This document shows, piece by piece, positions 16,405 to 24,544 of a stretch of 64,000 nucleotides of DNA. The stretch is from Halobellus captivus. Its GTDB lineage: Archaea; Halobacteriota; Halobacteria; Halobacteriales; Haloferacaceae. The notes under the pieces were generated by a model that saw only the letters and a list, made by a program, of their open reading frames with translations, was not told the DNA's origin and made no database searches. A program made the translations under genes and the position numbers. Each line of letters starts with the position of its first letter. Positions within the stretch are counted from its first letter, which is position 1. Where the stretch lies: contig NZ_VJXQ01000002.1 in the NCBI RefSeq assembly GCF_007655485.1, forward strand, positions 259,812-323,811, written 5' to 3'.

Positions 16405-17471
16405 TGGTCCGAAACCCGTCGAACCGCGAGCAGTTCCGCCCCGCCGACCACGACGCCGAGCACTTCCTTCTGACGACCGTCGTCGGGAGTTACCCCAAGC
16501 CGACGTGGCTCACGCGCGCGAAGAAGCTGGCTGACGACTCCGAATCCGGCTTCGACGAGCGGGCGCTCGCGGAGGCGCAGGACGACGCCGCTCGACTCAT
16601 CACTCACGAGCACGAGCGCGCCGGGTTGGACACCGTCGTCGACGGCGAGATGCGCCGCGACGAGATGGTCGAGTACTTCGCTCACCGCATCCCCGGCTAC
16701 GAGTTCAACGGCCCGGTCAAGGTGTGGGGGCACAACTACTTCGATAAGCCCTCCGTCGTCTCCGAGGTCGAGTACGACGAGCCGTGGCTCCTCGAGGAAT
16801 TCGAGTTCACCGCGAGCGTCGCCACCAGACCGGTCAAAGTCCCGATCACCGGCCCGTACACGCTCGCGCGCTGGTCGTTCAACGAGGCGTACGACGACGA
16901 GGCCGCCCTCGCGTACGATCTGGCCGAACTCGTCAACGAGGAGATTCACCGGCTCGTCGAGGCCGGAGCGCGCTATGTTCAGATCGACGAACCCGCGCTC
17001 GCGACGACGCCGGGCGAGCACGCGATCGTCGGCGAGTGCCTCGAACGCATCGTCGACGGGGTGCCGGAAGACGTCCGCGTCTGTCTGCACGTCTGCTACG
17101 GCGACTACTCGAAACTCTACCCGGCGATCAACGACTTCCCGATCGACGAGTTCGACGTCGAACTCTGCAACGACGGTTACGAGCAGATCGACGTGTTTCG
17201 ATCGCCCGCGTTCGAGCCCGACCTCGCGCTCGGCGTCGTCGACGTCCACACCGCGGAGGTCGAATCCGTCGCGGAAATCAAATCGAACATCGAGCAGGGG
17301 CTGAAGGTCGTCTCGCCCGATCGACTCACCGTCTCGCCCGACTGCGGCGTGAAGTTGTTACCCCGTGAGATCGCCTACCAGAAGCTCGAAAACCTGGCCA
17401 CGGCAGCCCGCGAGATCGAGGCCGAACTCGACGCGGACGAAATCGAGATTGCCGGGCCGAGCGACGACTGA
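16404..17471 (+). CDS. metE: Methionine synthase MetE, catalytic zinc-binding half
   Basis: 355 residues. TTVVGSYPKPTWL opens the homocysteine-binding barrel, VDGEMRRDEM holds substrate-binding residues, VQIDEPAL provides the conserved aspartate/glutamate, CLHVCYGDY carries the zinc His-x-Cys pair and SPDCGVK the last zinc cysteine. It transfers a methyl group to homocysteine without cobalamin; the archaeal methyl donor is uncertain. ATG 16404 overlaps the previous stop by one base, so translation is coupled and the two proteins are probably equimolar. Confidence 0.92.
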   Translation: MVRNPSNREQFRPADHDAEHFLLTTVVGSYPKPTWLTRAKKLADDSESGFDERALAEAQDDAARLITHEHERAGLDTVVDGEMRRDEMVEYFAHRIPGYEFNGPVKVWGHNYFDKPSVVSEVEYDEPWLLEEFEFTASVATRPVKVPITGPYTLARWSFNEAYDDEAALAYDLAELVNEEIHRLVEAGARYVQIDEPALATTPGEHAIVGECLERIVDGVPEDVRVCLHVCYGDYSKLYPAINDFPIDEFDVELCNDGYEQIDVFRSPAFEPDLALGVVDVHTAEVESVAEIKSNIEQGLKVVSPDRLTVSPDCGVKLLPREIAYQKLENLATAAREIEAELDADEIEIAGPSDD

Positions 17472-17605
17472 ATAGGTTCGATGGGTCGCCGAAACCGGCG
17501 CACACAGACGGTCAATCGCCGATTTCGACGTTTGCTAGCACTTCGTCGAGCGCGACGCTCACTACTGAGCGCGTGTGCGGACGAACGCAGTCCGCAGTCG
17601 ATGTC

Positions 17606-17610
17606 AAAAA
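17606..17610 (-). terminator. T-run terminator of the rpl7ae-ndk operon
   Basis: On the minus strand, CGCTTTTTGAC lies 13-20 bases after the ndk stop codon and follows GC-rich sequence. An oligo-T tract at the end of a ribosomal operon is the expected archaeal terminator. Confidence 0.55.
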
Positions 17611-17623
17611 GCGGTCGGTGCGA

Positions 17624-18103
17624 TCAGTGCGCTTCGTCTTCGTACAGCCAGGCGGCGTCAATGCGCTCGTAATCGAGCAGTTCCTCGTCATCGAAGAACA
17701 GCCCGATCTCGCGCTCGTTTGCACCCTCGTCCTCGTGGTCGGAGGCGTGGATGACGTTGCGACCGAGATCGAGGCCGAAGTCGCCGCGGATCGTGCCCGG
17801 AGCGGACTCGGCGGGGTCGGTCTCACCGACCATCGAGCGGACCTGTCGGGTCGCGTCAGCGCCTTCCCAGACCATCGCGAAGACCGGACCCGAGGTGATG
17901 AAGTCGACGAGGTCGTCGAAGAACGGCTTGTCCTCGTGCTCGCCGTAGTGCTCGTGGGCGAGCTCCTGATCGATCTGCATGAACTTGCCGCCGACGAGCT
18001 TCAGACCGCGCTCCTCGAATCGGGAGACGACCTCGCCGATGAGGCCGCGCTGGACGCCGTCGGGCTTGACCATCACGAAGGTTCGCTCGTCGTGGTGGCT
18101 CAT
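17624..18103 (-). CDS. ndk: Nucleoside diphosphate kinase
   Basis: 159 residues. [17 protein letters not shown] is the N-terminal signature and GRNVIHASD contains the phosphorylated histidine (about H119). It equilibrates nucleoside di- and triphosphates through a phosphohistidine intermediate. The start overlaps the L24e stop by four bases. It is the last gene of the conserved archaeal rpl7ae-rps28e-rpl24e-ndk operon. Confidence 0.97.
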   Translation of the reverse strand: MSHHDERTFVMVKPDGVQRGLIGEVVSRFEERGLKLVGGKFMQIDQELAHEHYGEHEDKPFFDDLVDFITSGPVFAMVWEGADATRQVRSMVGETDPAESAPGTIRGDFGLDLGRNVIHASDHEDEGANEREIGLFFDDEELLDYERIDAAWLYEDEAH

Positions 18104-18297
18104 TTGTCAGATTCCTCGCTCGCGCCGCGGCCCGCTTCGGTCCACTCCAGATCTCGGGGCTCGCGGCCGAGTCGGTAGTTCTTCTCGGCCTTCGAGTCCT
18201 TGAAGTGGAGGATCGTCCCGTCGTTTTTCACGAGCATCGTTCCCGTACCCGGTTCGATCTCCTCGCCGGTGTAGTCGCACGTGCGCGTTTCGACCAT
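18100..18297 (-). CDS. rpl24e: Large-subunit ribosomal protein L24e
   Basis: 65 residues: [19 protein letters not shown], then the [13 protein letters not shown]-terminal motif. Many L24e proteins bind zinc through four cysteines. Here only C7 remains, and the second pair, usually near HFCSSKCEKN, reads [10 protein letters not shown], so this copy has lost the zinc site. Such losses are known among ribosomal protein paralogues. It starts three bases after the S28e stop. Confidence 0.95.
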   Translation of the reverse strand: MVETRTCDYTGEEIEPGTGTMLVKNDGTILHFKDSKAEKNYRLGREPRDLEWTEAGRGASEESDK

Positions 18298-18300
18298 AGA

Positions 18301-18525
18301 TTATCGACCTCCGATGGAGTCAGCATCCCGCTGCGTCTCGCGGAGCTGGAGGATGTCGCCCTCGCGGACGGGGCCCAGGACGTTCCGCGTGATGATGCGG
18401 CCCTGGTTCGAGCCCTCGCGGATGCGGCATTTGACCTGCATGGCCTCGCCGTGCATCCCTGTCTTGCCAACGATCTCGATGACCTCGGCGGACGTCGAGT
18501 CGCTGGCGGTCTCTTCTGCGCTCAT
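18301..18525 (-). CDS. rps28e: Small-subunit ribosomal protein S28e
   Basis: 74 residues with [20 protein letters not shown], the central [18 protein letters not shown] segment and the terminal [12 protein letters not shown]. It is an OB-fold protein near the mRNA exit and decoding region of the archaeal/eukaryal small subunit. It follows L7Ae by six bases. Confidence 0.97.
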   Translation of the reverse strand: MSAEETASDSTSAEVIEIVGKTGMHGEAMQVKCRIREGSNQGRIITRNVLGPVREGDILQLRETQRDADSIGGR

Positions 18526-18531
18526 CGTCGG

Positions 18532-18894
18532 TTACCGCAGTTCCTCGAGCTTCGCGGCGATGTCTTCGACCTGGCTCTCCGAGTCACCGGCGTCGACGAT
18601 GGCGGCGGCGGCGGAGCCGACTTCGAGGCCCGCGGCCTGTCCGACTTCGTCCTGCGTCTCGATGAAGACGTACGGGATACCCTTCTCGTCGGCGAGCTCG
18701 GGCAGGTGCATAACGATCTCTTCGGGCGAGACGTCCTCCGCGACGAAAACGAGCTCGGCGGTGCCGCGCTCGACGGCTTTGGTCGTCTCGTTGGTTCCTT
18801 TCTTTACGGTTCCTGTGTCTCGTGCGACCTCGAGGGCCTCGAGGGCATCCTCTGCGAGGTCGGCTGGGACGTCGAATTCTACGTAGACTGGCAT
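18532..18894 (-). CDS. rpl7ae: Ribosomal protein L7Ae (eL8), kink-turn binder
   Basis: 120 residues: [26 protein letters not shown], then the kink-turn-binding [14 protein letters not shown] (about residues 32-45) and [18 protein letters not shown]. It is part of the large subunit, box C/D and H/ACA RNPs and RNase P. ATG 18894 is preceded by GGAGAGGTG. A longer in-frame start would run into the structured leader. It heads the operon. Confidence 0.97.
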   Translation of the reverse strand: MPVYVEFDVPADLAEDALEALEVARDTGTVKKGTNETTKAVERGTAELVFVAEDVSPEEIVMHLPELADEKGIPYVFIETQDEVGQAAGLEVGSAAAAIVDAGDSESQVEDIAAKLEELR

Positions 18895-19020
18895 TGGTTG
18901 TTCACCTCTCCTGCTCGCGGGCTCGACTGCCCCGCCGGAAATTCGGGTTTCCCTGTCGGCGGGGAGTATCATCAACCCCGGGCAGGCTGTACACTTCGGT
19001 TGCTTCGGACCGCATAAAAG
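18895..19020 (-). promoter_or_regulatory. rpl7ae promoter and structured leader with mutually exclusive hairpins
   Basis: CTTTTATG (minus strand, near 19013-19020) is a TATA box, so transcription should start near 18990 and give a leader of about 95 bases, unusually long for a haloarchaeon. An eight-base perfect stem joins 18930-18937 and 18957-18964. The four bases 18961-18964 can instead pair with 18976-18979, making a small hairpin whose loop holds UGAUGA, the box C sequence of kink-turn RNAs. An outer stem 18927-18932/18980-18985 is also possible. The remaining gap up to 19132 shows no gene. Confidence 0.5.
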
Positions 19021-19132
19021 CGCTTTCAATGGCGTCGTGCCGTGGCACGACGACACACACGAATGTCAGCCACGTCGAACCGTCAGGCGAGCGACCGTTG
19101 GCCGATCGGCGAATAATCGACGAAATTCAGAC

Positions 19133-19217
19133 GAACGACCAGTAAAGAACCGGTAAACGACCGGAAACGGTAGGTGAACGACCGGATACGACAGGTGAAC
19201 GATCGACGAATGGTTGA
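19133..19217. repeat. Degenerate 21-22-bp repeat array upstream of tmcA
   Basis: Four units start at 19133, 19155, 19176 and 19197, each opening with (G/A)AACGA(C/T)C and the middle ones ending in a GGT. The spacing of 22, 21 and 21 bases equals two helical turns. The array lies 55-140 bases before the tmcA start, and the gap is otherwise empty apart from the L7Ae promoter. Confidence 0.75.
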
Positions 19218-19272
19218 AGGACGGGCGACCGGCGAACGCAATTTCCTTACGCTCCGGCGACGACGCCGGAGT

Positions 19273-21630
19273 ATGAACGTGGCCGCCCTCGCTGCGGACC
19301 TCCGCGCGGCGGCAGCGCGGACGAACCACAGGCGGTTGCTCGTCCTCGCGGGCGACCGCGACATCGGCATCGACGCCGCCTTCGACGCGATCGAGGGGGC
19401 CGACATCCCCGACGACGAGACGACGATCGTCACGACGCGCGAGGGGTTCCGCTTCGATCGTGTGGAGCCGAAACGCGCGCGAGAACTCCTCGGAACGACC
19501 CGGGCGGCCGTGATCCTCGACGCTCACGAGGGCTTCTCTCCGAACGCGCTCGGCCGATTAGTCGGCAGCGTCGACGGTGGAGGTCTCCTGATCCTGCTCG
19601 CGCCACCGCTCGATTCCTGGCCCGCGCACGGGAGTTCGTTCGAGTCGTCGCTGGCCGTCCCCCCCTACGATATCGAGGACGTCGGCGGCCGGTTCCGCGC
19701 GCGCCTCGTCGCCACCCTCCGCGATCATCCCGGAATCGCGGTCGTCGACGTCGACACCGGGACGGTCGAACGCCGCGGAGAGGCCGACGACGCGTCGGGG
19801 CACCGATCGACGCCCGCCGTTCCGCAGTCCGCATCCCGGCGGTTTCCGCGCGCGGCGTACGACGCCTGCCTGACCGCGGACCAGTCGCACGCGCTTCACG
19901 CGCTCGAAGCGCTCGACCGAGGGGGAGACGATCGCAGAGGAGACGATCACCGAAGAGGAAACGAAAACGGGACTGCGGTCGTCGTCGAGGCCGATCGCGG
20001 CCGAGGGAAGTCGAGCGCGGCCGGACTCGCCGCCGGATCGCTGGCGGCGGCCGGTCGCGACGTCCTCGTCACCGCCCCCGACCGACGGAACGCCGAGGAC
20101 CTGTTCGCCCGGGCCCGCGAGTTGGTGTCTGCGCTCGGCGTGTCCGCAGGTGAGACCGATAGCGATACGTCGCGGACCACAACCGACAGCGATACGTTGC
20201 GGACGGCATGCGGCGGTCAGGTCCGATATCTCTCACCCCCCGATGCCGCAGCCCTCCCCGGCGACCCCGACGTCGTCCTCGTCGACGAGGCGGCGGCGCT
20301 CCCCGTTCGACTGCTCTCGGCGCTGCTCGACGCCCCGGCGATCGGCTTTTTCACCACCGTTCACGGTTACGAGGGTGCCGGTCGGGGGTTCTCCGTGCGC
20401 TTTCGGGACCGGTTGGAAGCGTCGGATCACGACGTGACCGACGTGACGCTCACGGAACCGATCCGGTACGCGCCGGGGGACCCAATCGAGTCGTGGGCGT
20501 TCCGCGCGCTGTTACTCGACGCCCGTCCGCCCGTCGACGCGCTCGTCGCCGACGCCTCGCCGTCGACCGTCGAGTACCGGGCGCTCTCTGCGGGCGACCT
20601 CGACGGCGACGAACACCTGCTGCGTGCCGTGTTCGGCCTCCTCGTGTTCGCGCACTACCGGACGGAGCCGAACGACCTCGCGCGACTTCTCGACGCGCCG
20701 AACCTCCGCGTTCGCATCCTTGAACACGACGGGCACGTGGTGAGCGTCGCGCTGTTGGCGCGCGAGGGCGACCTGGACGCCGAGTCCCGAAAGTCGGTGT
20801 ACGAGGGATCGAGAATCCGCGGGAATATGATCCCCGACGTGCTGACGAGTCAACTCCGCGACGAAGACGCGGGGACGCCGCTCGGCTACCGCGTGGTGCG
20901 CATCGCGACGCATCACGCGGTTCGGTCGCGGGGACTCGGATCGACGCTCCTCACGGAGATTCGCGCCGAATTCGACGGCGAGGCCGACTACCTCGGCACC
21001 GGCTACGGCGCGACGCCCGAACTGCTGGATTTCTGGGCCGACAACGGCTTCTCGACGGCTCACCTCTCGACGACGCGAAACCACTCCAGCGGCGAGTACT
21101 CGGTGGTGATGCTGTCGCCGCTTTCGGCGGCGGGGCGGGAACTTCGAGACCGGCACGCTCGCCTGTTCCGGAACCGGATCGGCGACGTGCTCGTCGATCA
21201 GCTCCGCGACGCCGACCCCGACATCGTCCGCGGGGCGCTCGCAGGGTGTCCGGCCTCGGTCTCGCCGACGCTCTCGGAATACGAGTGGCGCGTCGTCGTC
21301 GGCGTCGCAGACGGCCCCGGTCAGTACGCGACCGCGCCGGGTGCGTTCCGTCGCCTGGCGCTGGCGGCGCTGCTCGGCGATGACGAGGACGGCGACACGG
21401 GCCGCGAGGCCACCGAACCCACCGCGACGCTGCCGCCGCGGCAGGAGCGGCTGCTCGTCAGGAAGATCCTCCAGGCACAGCCCGGTGACACCGTCGCCGA
21501 CGAACTCGGGTACGTCTCGACGCGCGAATGTCTCCGAGCGCTCGGTGCCGCCTACGCGTCGCTCGTCGATCGGTACGGCGACAGCGAGGTCGTCGGGGCC
21601 GAGCGCGCGCGATTCGGCCGGAACGAGTAG
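19273..21630 (+). CDS. tmcA: tRNA(Met) cytidine acetyltransferase TmcA
   Basis: 785 residues. The N-terminal DUF1726-type domain (about 1-170) precedes a RecD-like ATPase with Walker A GRGKSS (K246) and VLVDEAAALP as Walker B. The GNAT acetyltransferase domain follows, with RGLGSTLL (about 553-560), and a C-terminal tRNA-binding tail. It makes N4-acetylcytidine using acetyl-CoA and ATP; in archaea the targets may include rRNA as well as tRNA. The linkers around residues 215-235 and 295-311 contain in-frame short duplications (TDSDTSRT/TDSDTLRT). I chose ATG 19273, after the repeat array, because upstream residues are not family-like. Confidence 0.93.
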   Translation: MNVAALAADLRAAAARTNHRRLLVLAGDRDIGIDAAFDAIEGADIPDDETTIVTTREGFRFDRVEPKRARELLGTTRAAVILDAHEGFSPNALGRLVGSVDGGGLLILLAPPLDSWPAHGSSFESSLAVPPYDIEDVGGRFRARLVATLRDHPGIAVVDVDTGTVERRGEADDASGHRSTPAVPQSASRRFPRAAYDACLTADQSHALHALEALDRGGDDRRGDDHRRGNENGTAVVVEADRGRGKSSAAGLAAGSLAAAGRDVLVTAPDRRNAEDLFARARELVSALGVSAGETDSDTSRTTTDSDTLRTACGGQVRYLSPPDAAALPGDPDVVLVDEAAALPVRLLSALLDAPAIGFFTTVHGYEGAGRGFSVRFRDRLEASDHDVTDVTLTEPIRYAPGDPIESWAFRALLLDARPPVDALVADASPSTVEYRALSAGDLDGDEHLLRAVFGLLVFAHYRTEPNDLARLLDAPNLRVRILEHDGHVVSVALLAREGDLDAESRKSVYEGSRIRGNMIPDVLTSQLRDEDAGTPLGYRVVRIATHHAVRSRGLGSTLLTEIRAEFDGEADYLGTGYGATPELLDFWADNGFSTAHLSTTRNHSSGEYSVVMLSPLSAAGRELRDRHARLFRNRIGDVLVDQLRDADPDIVRGALAGCPASVSPTLSEYEWRVVVGVADGPGQYATAPGAFRRLALAALLGDDEDGDTGREATEPTATLPPRQERLLVRKILQAQPGDTVADELGYVSTRECLRALGAAYASLVDRYGDSEVVGAERARFGRNE

Positions 21631-21704
21631 TACATACTCGTCGAGAGTAGCAGTTCGGAACCGTCGGCAAAAGCGTTCATCACCCTCGGCGACCACTCTC
21701 GCAT

Positions 21705-22184
21705 ATGGATCCCCTCAGTTGGTTCTTTTTCGGTCTCGTCGCGCTCGGCGTCGCGGGATCGGTGTTGCCGCTCGTTCCGGGCGGATTTCTCTCGGTCGTC
21801 GGCGTCGTCGGCTACTGGTGGTCGACCGGGTTCGCGGAGCCCTCGCCGCTGCTCGTCGTCGTATTGGTCGGCGTCGGCCTCCTCACGATGCTCGTCGACT
21901 ACTTCGGCGGCGCCATCGCGGCCCGCGCTGGCGGGGCGTCCATCATAACGATGGGGGCCGCGGTGCTCGTCGGATTCCTGCTCCTCGTCGTCGCCGGACC
22001 GGTGGGATTCATTGTCGGCATCGCCGGGACCGTCTTCGCCGTCGAGTTCGCCCAGCACGCGGACACCGAACGGGGCCTCCGCGTCGCACTCTATGCGACG
22101 GTCGGCGTGCTGGCGTCAACAGCGGTCCAGGTCGTCCTGACCGCCTCGGTGTTCCTCGTGCTCGCGTTCGTCGTGTTCATCTGA
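21705..22184 (+). CDS. DUF456 family membrane protein
   Basis: 159 residues with about four to five hydrophobic helices. GSVLPLVPGGFLSVVGV near residues 17-33 is the conserved proline/glycine segment of DUF456, LVDYFGGAIAARAGGAS near 64-80 the second motif, and GPVGFIVGIAGTVFAVEF the third. The Gly-rich hairpins suggest a compact bundle. The molecular function is unknown. It is transcribed from its own gap after tmcA. Confidence 0.85.
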   Translation: MDPLSWFFFGLVALGVAGSVLPLVPGGFLSVVGVVGYWWSTGFAEPSPLLVVVLVGVGLLTMLVDYFGGAIAARAGGASIITMGAAVLVGFLLLVVAGPVGFIVGIAGTVFAVEFAQHADTERGLRVALYATVGVLASTAVQVVLTASVFLVLAFVVFI

Positions 22185-22233
22185 GGGAGGGTCAACGAAG
22201 ATCCATTCGGCAGATTTGCGATCCGACGGTGGA

Positions 22234-22240
22234 ATTATAT
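22234..22240 (+). promoter_or_regulatory. TATA box for the GNAT gene
   Basis: ATTATAT at 22234-22240, about 27 bases before GTG 22264. It fixes the start of a leaderless mRNA and excludes the longer in-frame start at 22216. Confidence 0.6.
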
Positions 22241-22263
22241 CGTTCGTGGTTCTATCTATCCCC

Positions 22264-22755
22264 GTGAGCGTCAACGTCGAGACGCGGGTGGACGCCCCGG
22301 GATCCGCCGAGTTCGCCGCCGAGGCGTGGGAGCTCAAAGAGCGCATCCGCGAGCGCGAAGGCGTTCTCAAGCAGCGACGCGCCTTCTTCGTCGACGCCTA
22401 CCGTCGCGCGACAGATCACCTGCTTTATGAGGGCGACGACCTCGTCGGGTTCGCGTCGGTCCGGCGCGACGGCTACATTCTCTTTCTCGCGGTCGCGCCC
22501 GAACGCCGCGGCGAAGGCTACGGCAAGCGGCTCGTCGCCGCGGCGTTGCAGGATCACGACTCGATCTCCTGTCACGCGCGGGCGTCGAACGAGGGCGCGC
22601 TGTCGTTCTACGATCACCTCGGCTTCGAGACCCTGCGGCGGATCAACGGCTATTACGAGGACGGCGGCGACGCGTACTACCTCCGCCTCGGCGACGGCGC
22701 ATCGCTGCGGGAGAAGTTCGCCGAGTTCTTTCGACGGTCCGTGACCGGCCCGTGA
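22264..22755 (+). CDS. GNAT family N-acetyltransferase
   Basis: 163 residues, starting at a GTG (VSVNVETRVDAPG). The acetyl-CoA loop is ERRGEGYGKRLV (about residues 79-90). ASNEGALSFYDHLGF (about 106-120) is the RimI-like motif B, where Tyr often protonates the leaving CoA. The C-terminal YYEDGGDAYYLRLGDGAS segment suggests a haloarchaeal RimI-type N-terminal or small-molecule acetyltransferase. The substrate is unknown. Confidence 0.88.
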   Translation: MSVNVETRVDAPGSAEFAAEAWELKERIREREGVLKQRRAFFVDAYRRATDHLLYEGDDLVGFASVRRDGYILFLAVAPERRGEGYGKRLVAAALQDHDSISCHARASNEGALSFYDHLGFETLRRINGYYEDGGDAYYLRLGDGASLREKFAEFFRRSVTGP

Positions 22756-22780
22756 TCCCGGACGGTCGAGACCGCAGTGG

Positions 22781-22790
22781 CGATTTATCT
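22781..22790 (+). promoter_or_regulatory. TATA box for the rubredoxin-like protein gene
   Basis: CGATTTATCT at 22781-22790, about 27 bases upstream of ATG 22814. Confidence 0.5.
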
Positions 22791-22813
22791 CGATGGCGCG
22801 CCAATACGGCTGT

Positions 22814-23137
22814 ATGAGCAATACAAACACCACCAGCGACACGAGCACCACCGAGCCGTCGACGCGAGTGCTCAAACCCGGAGAGCTGTTGTACGACGCG
22901 GACGGGGCCGAGGTCGGTACGGTCCGAGCGATAACCGAGTACGGCGTCGAAGTCCGAACCCGCGGCGGCGTCGAGACCGCGTCTCTCAAACAGGCGCTCA
23001 GGGGAGACTCCGGAGAAGGGTACCTGCTCTGGCGCTGCGCCACCTGCGGCGAGTTAGGTGACCTCGAACAGATTCCGGATCGCTGCCCGGGGTGTGACGC
23101 CCCGCGCGAGGAACTCTACGCGTATCTGGAAGACTAA
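22814..23137 (+). CDS. Rubredoxin-like zinc-ribbon protein (probably DUF7130)
   Basis: 107 residues. A Thr/Ser-rich N-terminal 18 residues lead into a small beta domain (LLYDADGAEVGTVRAITEYGVEV) and a C-terminal rubredoxin-like knuckle pair, C75-x2-C78 and C91-x2-C94, that should hold one Zn or Fe. Similar proteins are widespread in haloarchaea; the DUF number is from memory. It could be an electron carrier or a structural zinc protein. The stop codon lies inside a 17-base sequence repeated 25 bases downstream. Confidence 0.8.
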   Translation: MSNTNTTSDTSTTEPSTRVLKPGELLYDADGAEVGTVRAITEYGVEVRTRGGVETASLKQALRGDSGEGYLLWRCATCGELGDLEQIPDRCPGCDAPREELYAYLED

Positions 23138-23165
23138 CGTCGACGGAAATCTGGAAGACTAACGT
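23124..23165. repeat. 17-bp direct repeat duplicating a stop-codon region
   Basis: The same 17 bases, ATCTGGAAGACTAACGT, occur at 23124-23140 and 23149-23165. The first copy contains the final codons and TAA stop of the rubredoxin-like gene; the second lies in the gap. The duplicated period is 25 bases. Confidence 0.95.
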
Positions 23166-23214
23166 GTGGCGGCTGGTCTCCCCAGACGTCCTGCGCCGGT
23201 GGTCCCTGAACTCG

Positions 23215-24072
23215 TCACTGTCGCGGGAGGCTCTCGATACCGTTGTCGGTGATCACCTCGTCGAGCAGTTCGACCGGTGTGGCGTCGTAGGCGGGATTCT
23301 CGATCACGACGTCTTCGATGGGTTCCAGCGACACCTCCGCGGGCGGGCGGAGCTCGTTCTCGAAGACGAAGCCGTCGTCGACAATCTTCGCCGCCGACCC
23401 GACGACCGTGACGGGGACGTCGAGGTAGTTCGCCGTGGCGACAATCGGGAACGTGCCGACGCGGTTGTACAGCGTGTCGTCGACGATGCAGTCCATGCCG
23501 ACGACGACCCGATCGCACTCCTCGAGGAACGTGCCAGCCGCGCCGTCGACCAGTAGATGCGGTTCCACGCGATCCAGGGCCGCGAGCCTGCGTGCCGTCT
23601 TCCGCCCGAGGAAGCGGGGCCTGGCCTCGGTGACGTAGGCGGTCAGGTACGTACCGTCGGCGGCGGCCCGCTCGACGGCTTCCAGGACGGTCGACGAGTA
23701 GTCGTGGATGAGAAACGTCCCGTTGTCTTCGAACGTCGGAACGGCGTTTGTGGCCGCGCGCGACTTCCCCTGTTGGACGTCCTCGACGACCCGTTCGATC
23801 ACTTCCTCGAGGAGCGACTTTGCCTCGGGGACCGCGTCCTTCCGGTCGACGACGTTCACGAGGACGGTCTGCATCGCGTTGTACAGCGACGCGTGCGAGG
23901 GGTTCGCCCGCTTGAGCGCGCTCGCGTTCCGTTCGAGGTCGCGCTCGAACTCCTCGACTGTGGCGTGATCGCGTTCGAGCAGGTCCGAGAGCGCCTGCGT
24001 CGCCTTCATAGCCACGACGGACGAACTGTGCGTCTGCATCTCCCGGATCTCCGCGATCGTCTCGTCGATCAT
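23215..24072 (-). CDS. eIF-2B alpha/ribose-1,5-bisphosphate isomerase family protein
   Basis: 285 residues. A helical N-terminal domain (about 1-100) precedes a Rossmann-like domain with TYLTAYVTEARPRFLGRKTARRL, VDGAAGTFLEECDRVVVGMDCIVDDTLYNRVGTFPIVATANYLDVPV, and the closing IEDVVIENPAYDATPVELLDEVITD. The family includes regulatory eIF2B subunits, methylthioribose-1-phosphate isomerase and the AMP-pathway ribose-1,5-bisphosphate isomerase. Haloarchaeal members have been linked to nucleoside/AMP catabolism, but isomerase and initiation-factor functions cannot be separated by eye. Confidence 0.85.
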   Translation of the reverse strand: MIDETIAEIREMQTHSSSVVAMKATQALSDLLERDHATVEEFERDLERNASALKRANPSHASLYNAMQTVLVNVVDRKDAVPEAKSLLEEVIERVVEDVQQGKSRAATNAVPTFEDNGTFLIHDYSSTVLEAVERAAADGTYLTAYVTEARPRFLGRKTARRLAALDRVEPHLLVDGAAGTFLEECDRVVVGMDCIVDDTLYNRVGTFPIVATANYLDVPVTVVGSAAKIVDDGFVFENELRPPAEVSLEPIEDVVIENPAYDATPVELLDEVITDNGIESLPRQ

Positions 24073-24165
24073 ATTCGAGAGTCGACGACTCGGGTCAAAG
24101 ACCTTCCGACGACGGCGACCTGCGAGAGAGCGGGCGACAGGCGCTGCGAGAGATGGATCGGCCGA

Positions 24166-24435
24166 TCACTCCTCGGGGACTTCGTCGGGATCGCGACCGC
24201 CGTCGCCTGCGTCGAAGCGCCACGCGTATCCGAAGACGCCGAGCGCGACGAGAACCCAGATCACGCTCCCGACGCGAACGGCGAACTCGACGCGCGCGGC
24301 CCACGTCGGCAGCGAGGTCTGCAGCGAGAGCGCCGCGACGATCGGCGCGCCGACGACAATCGTGAGGACGAACGTCGTCTGCATCACCCAGCCGTAGTCG
24401 ATCCCGTCCGGTTCAGAGGTCTCGACGGGTTGCAC
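24166..24435 (-). CDS. Small two-helix membrane protein (probably DUF5822)
   Basis: 89 residues. ETSEPDGIDYGWVMQ precedes helix 1 (about 17-39, TTFVLTIVVGAPIVAALSL); WAARVEFAVRVG leads into helix 2 (about 54-73, VIWVLVALGVFGYAW) and an acidic, Asp-rich tail. The family name is recalled, not searched. It is a haloarchaea-specific membrane protein of unknown role, upstream of the eIF2B-like gene on the same strand. Confidence 0.72.
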   Translation of the reverse strand: MQPVETSEPDGIDYGWVMQTTFVLTIVVGAPIVAALSLQTSLPTWAARVEFAVRVGSVIWVLVALGVFGYAWRFDAGDGGRDPDEVPEE

Positions 24436-24499
24436 GGATTCGACTTCGGCGGCGGCGTGAAATTGATGCCGGTTTCGAGCGGTACGGTCGAACAGAGAA

Positions 24500-24540
24500 G
24501 ATGTCGAAACGAGGCCTAGAGGAGATGTCGAAACGAGGCC
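24500..24540. repeat. 17-bp direct repeat, period 24
   Basis: GATGTCGAAACGAGGCC occurs at 24500-24516 and 24524-24540, in the gap just before the end of the convergent hydrolase gene (its stop is at 24545). No gene lies in the gap. Confidence 0.95.
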
Positions 24541-24544
24541 CAGC

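Noticed and set aside
15394-17471. Frameshift splitting a single metE gene
   Set aside because: Both halves have complete ends, good starts and one-base overlap, and haloarchaea are known to carry two MetE-type genes side by side.
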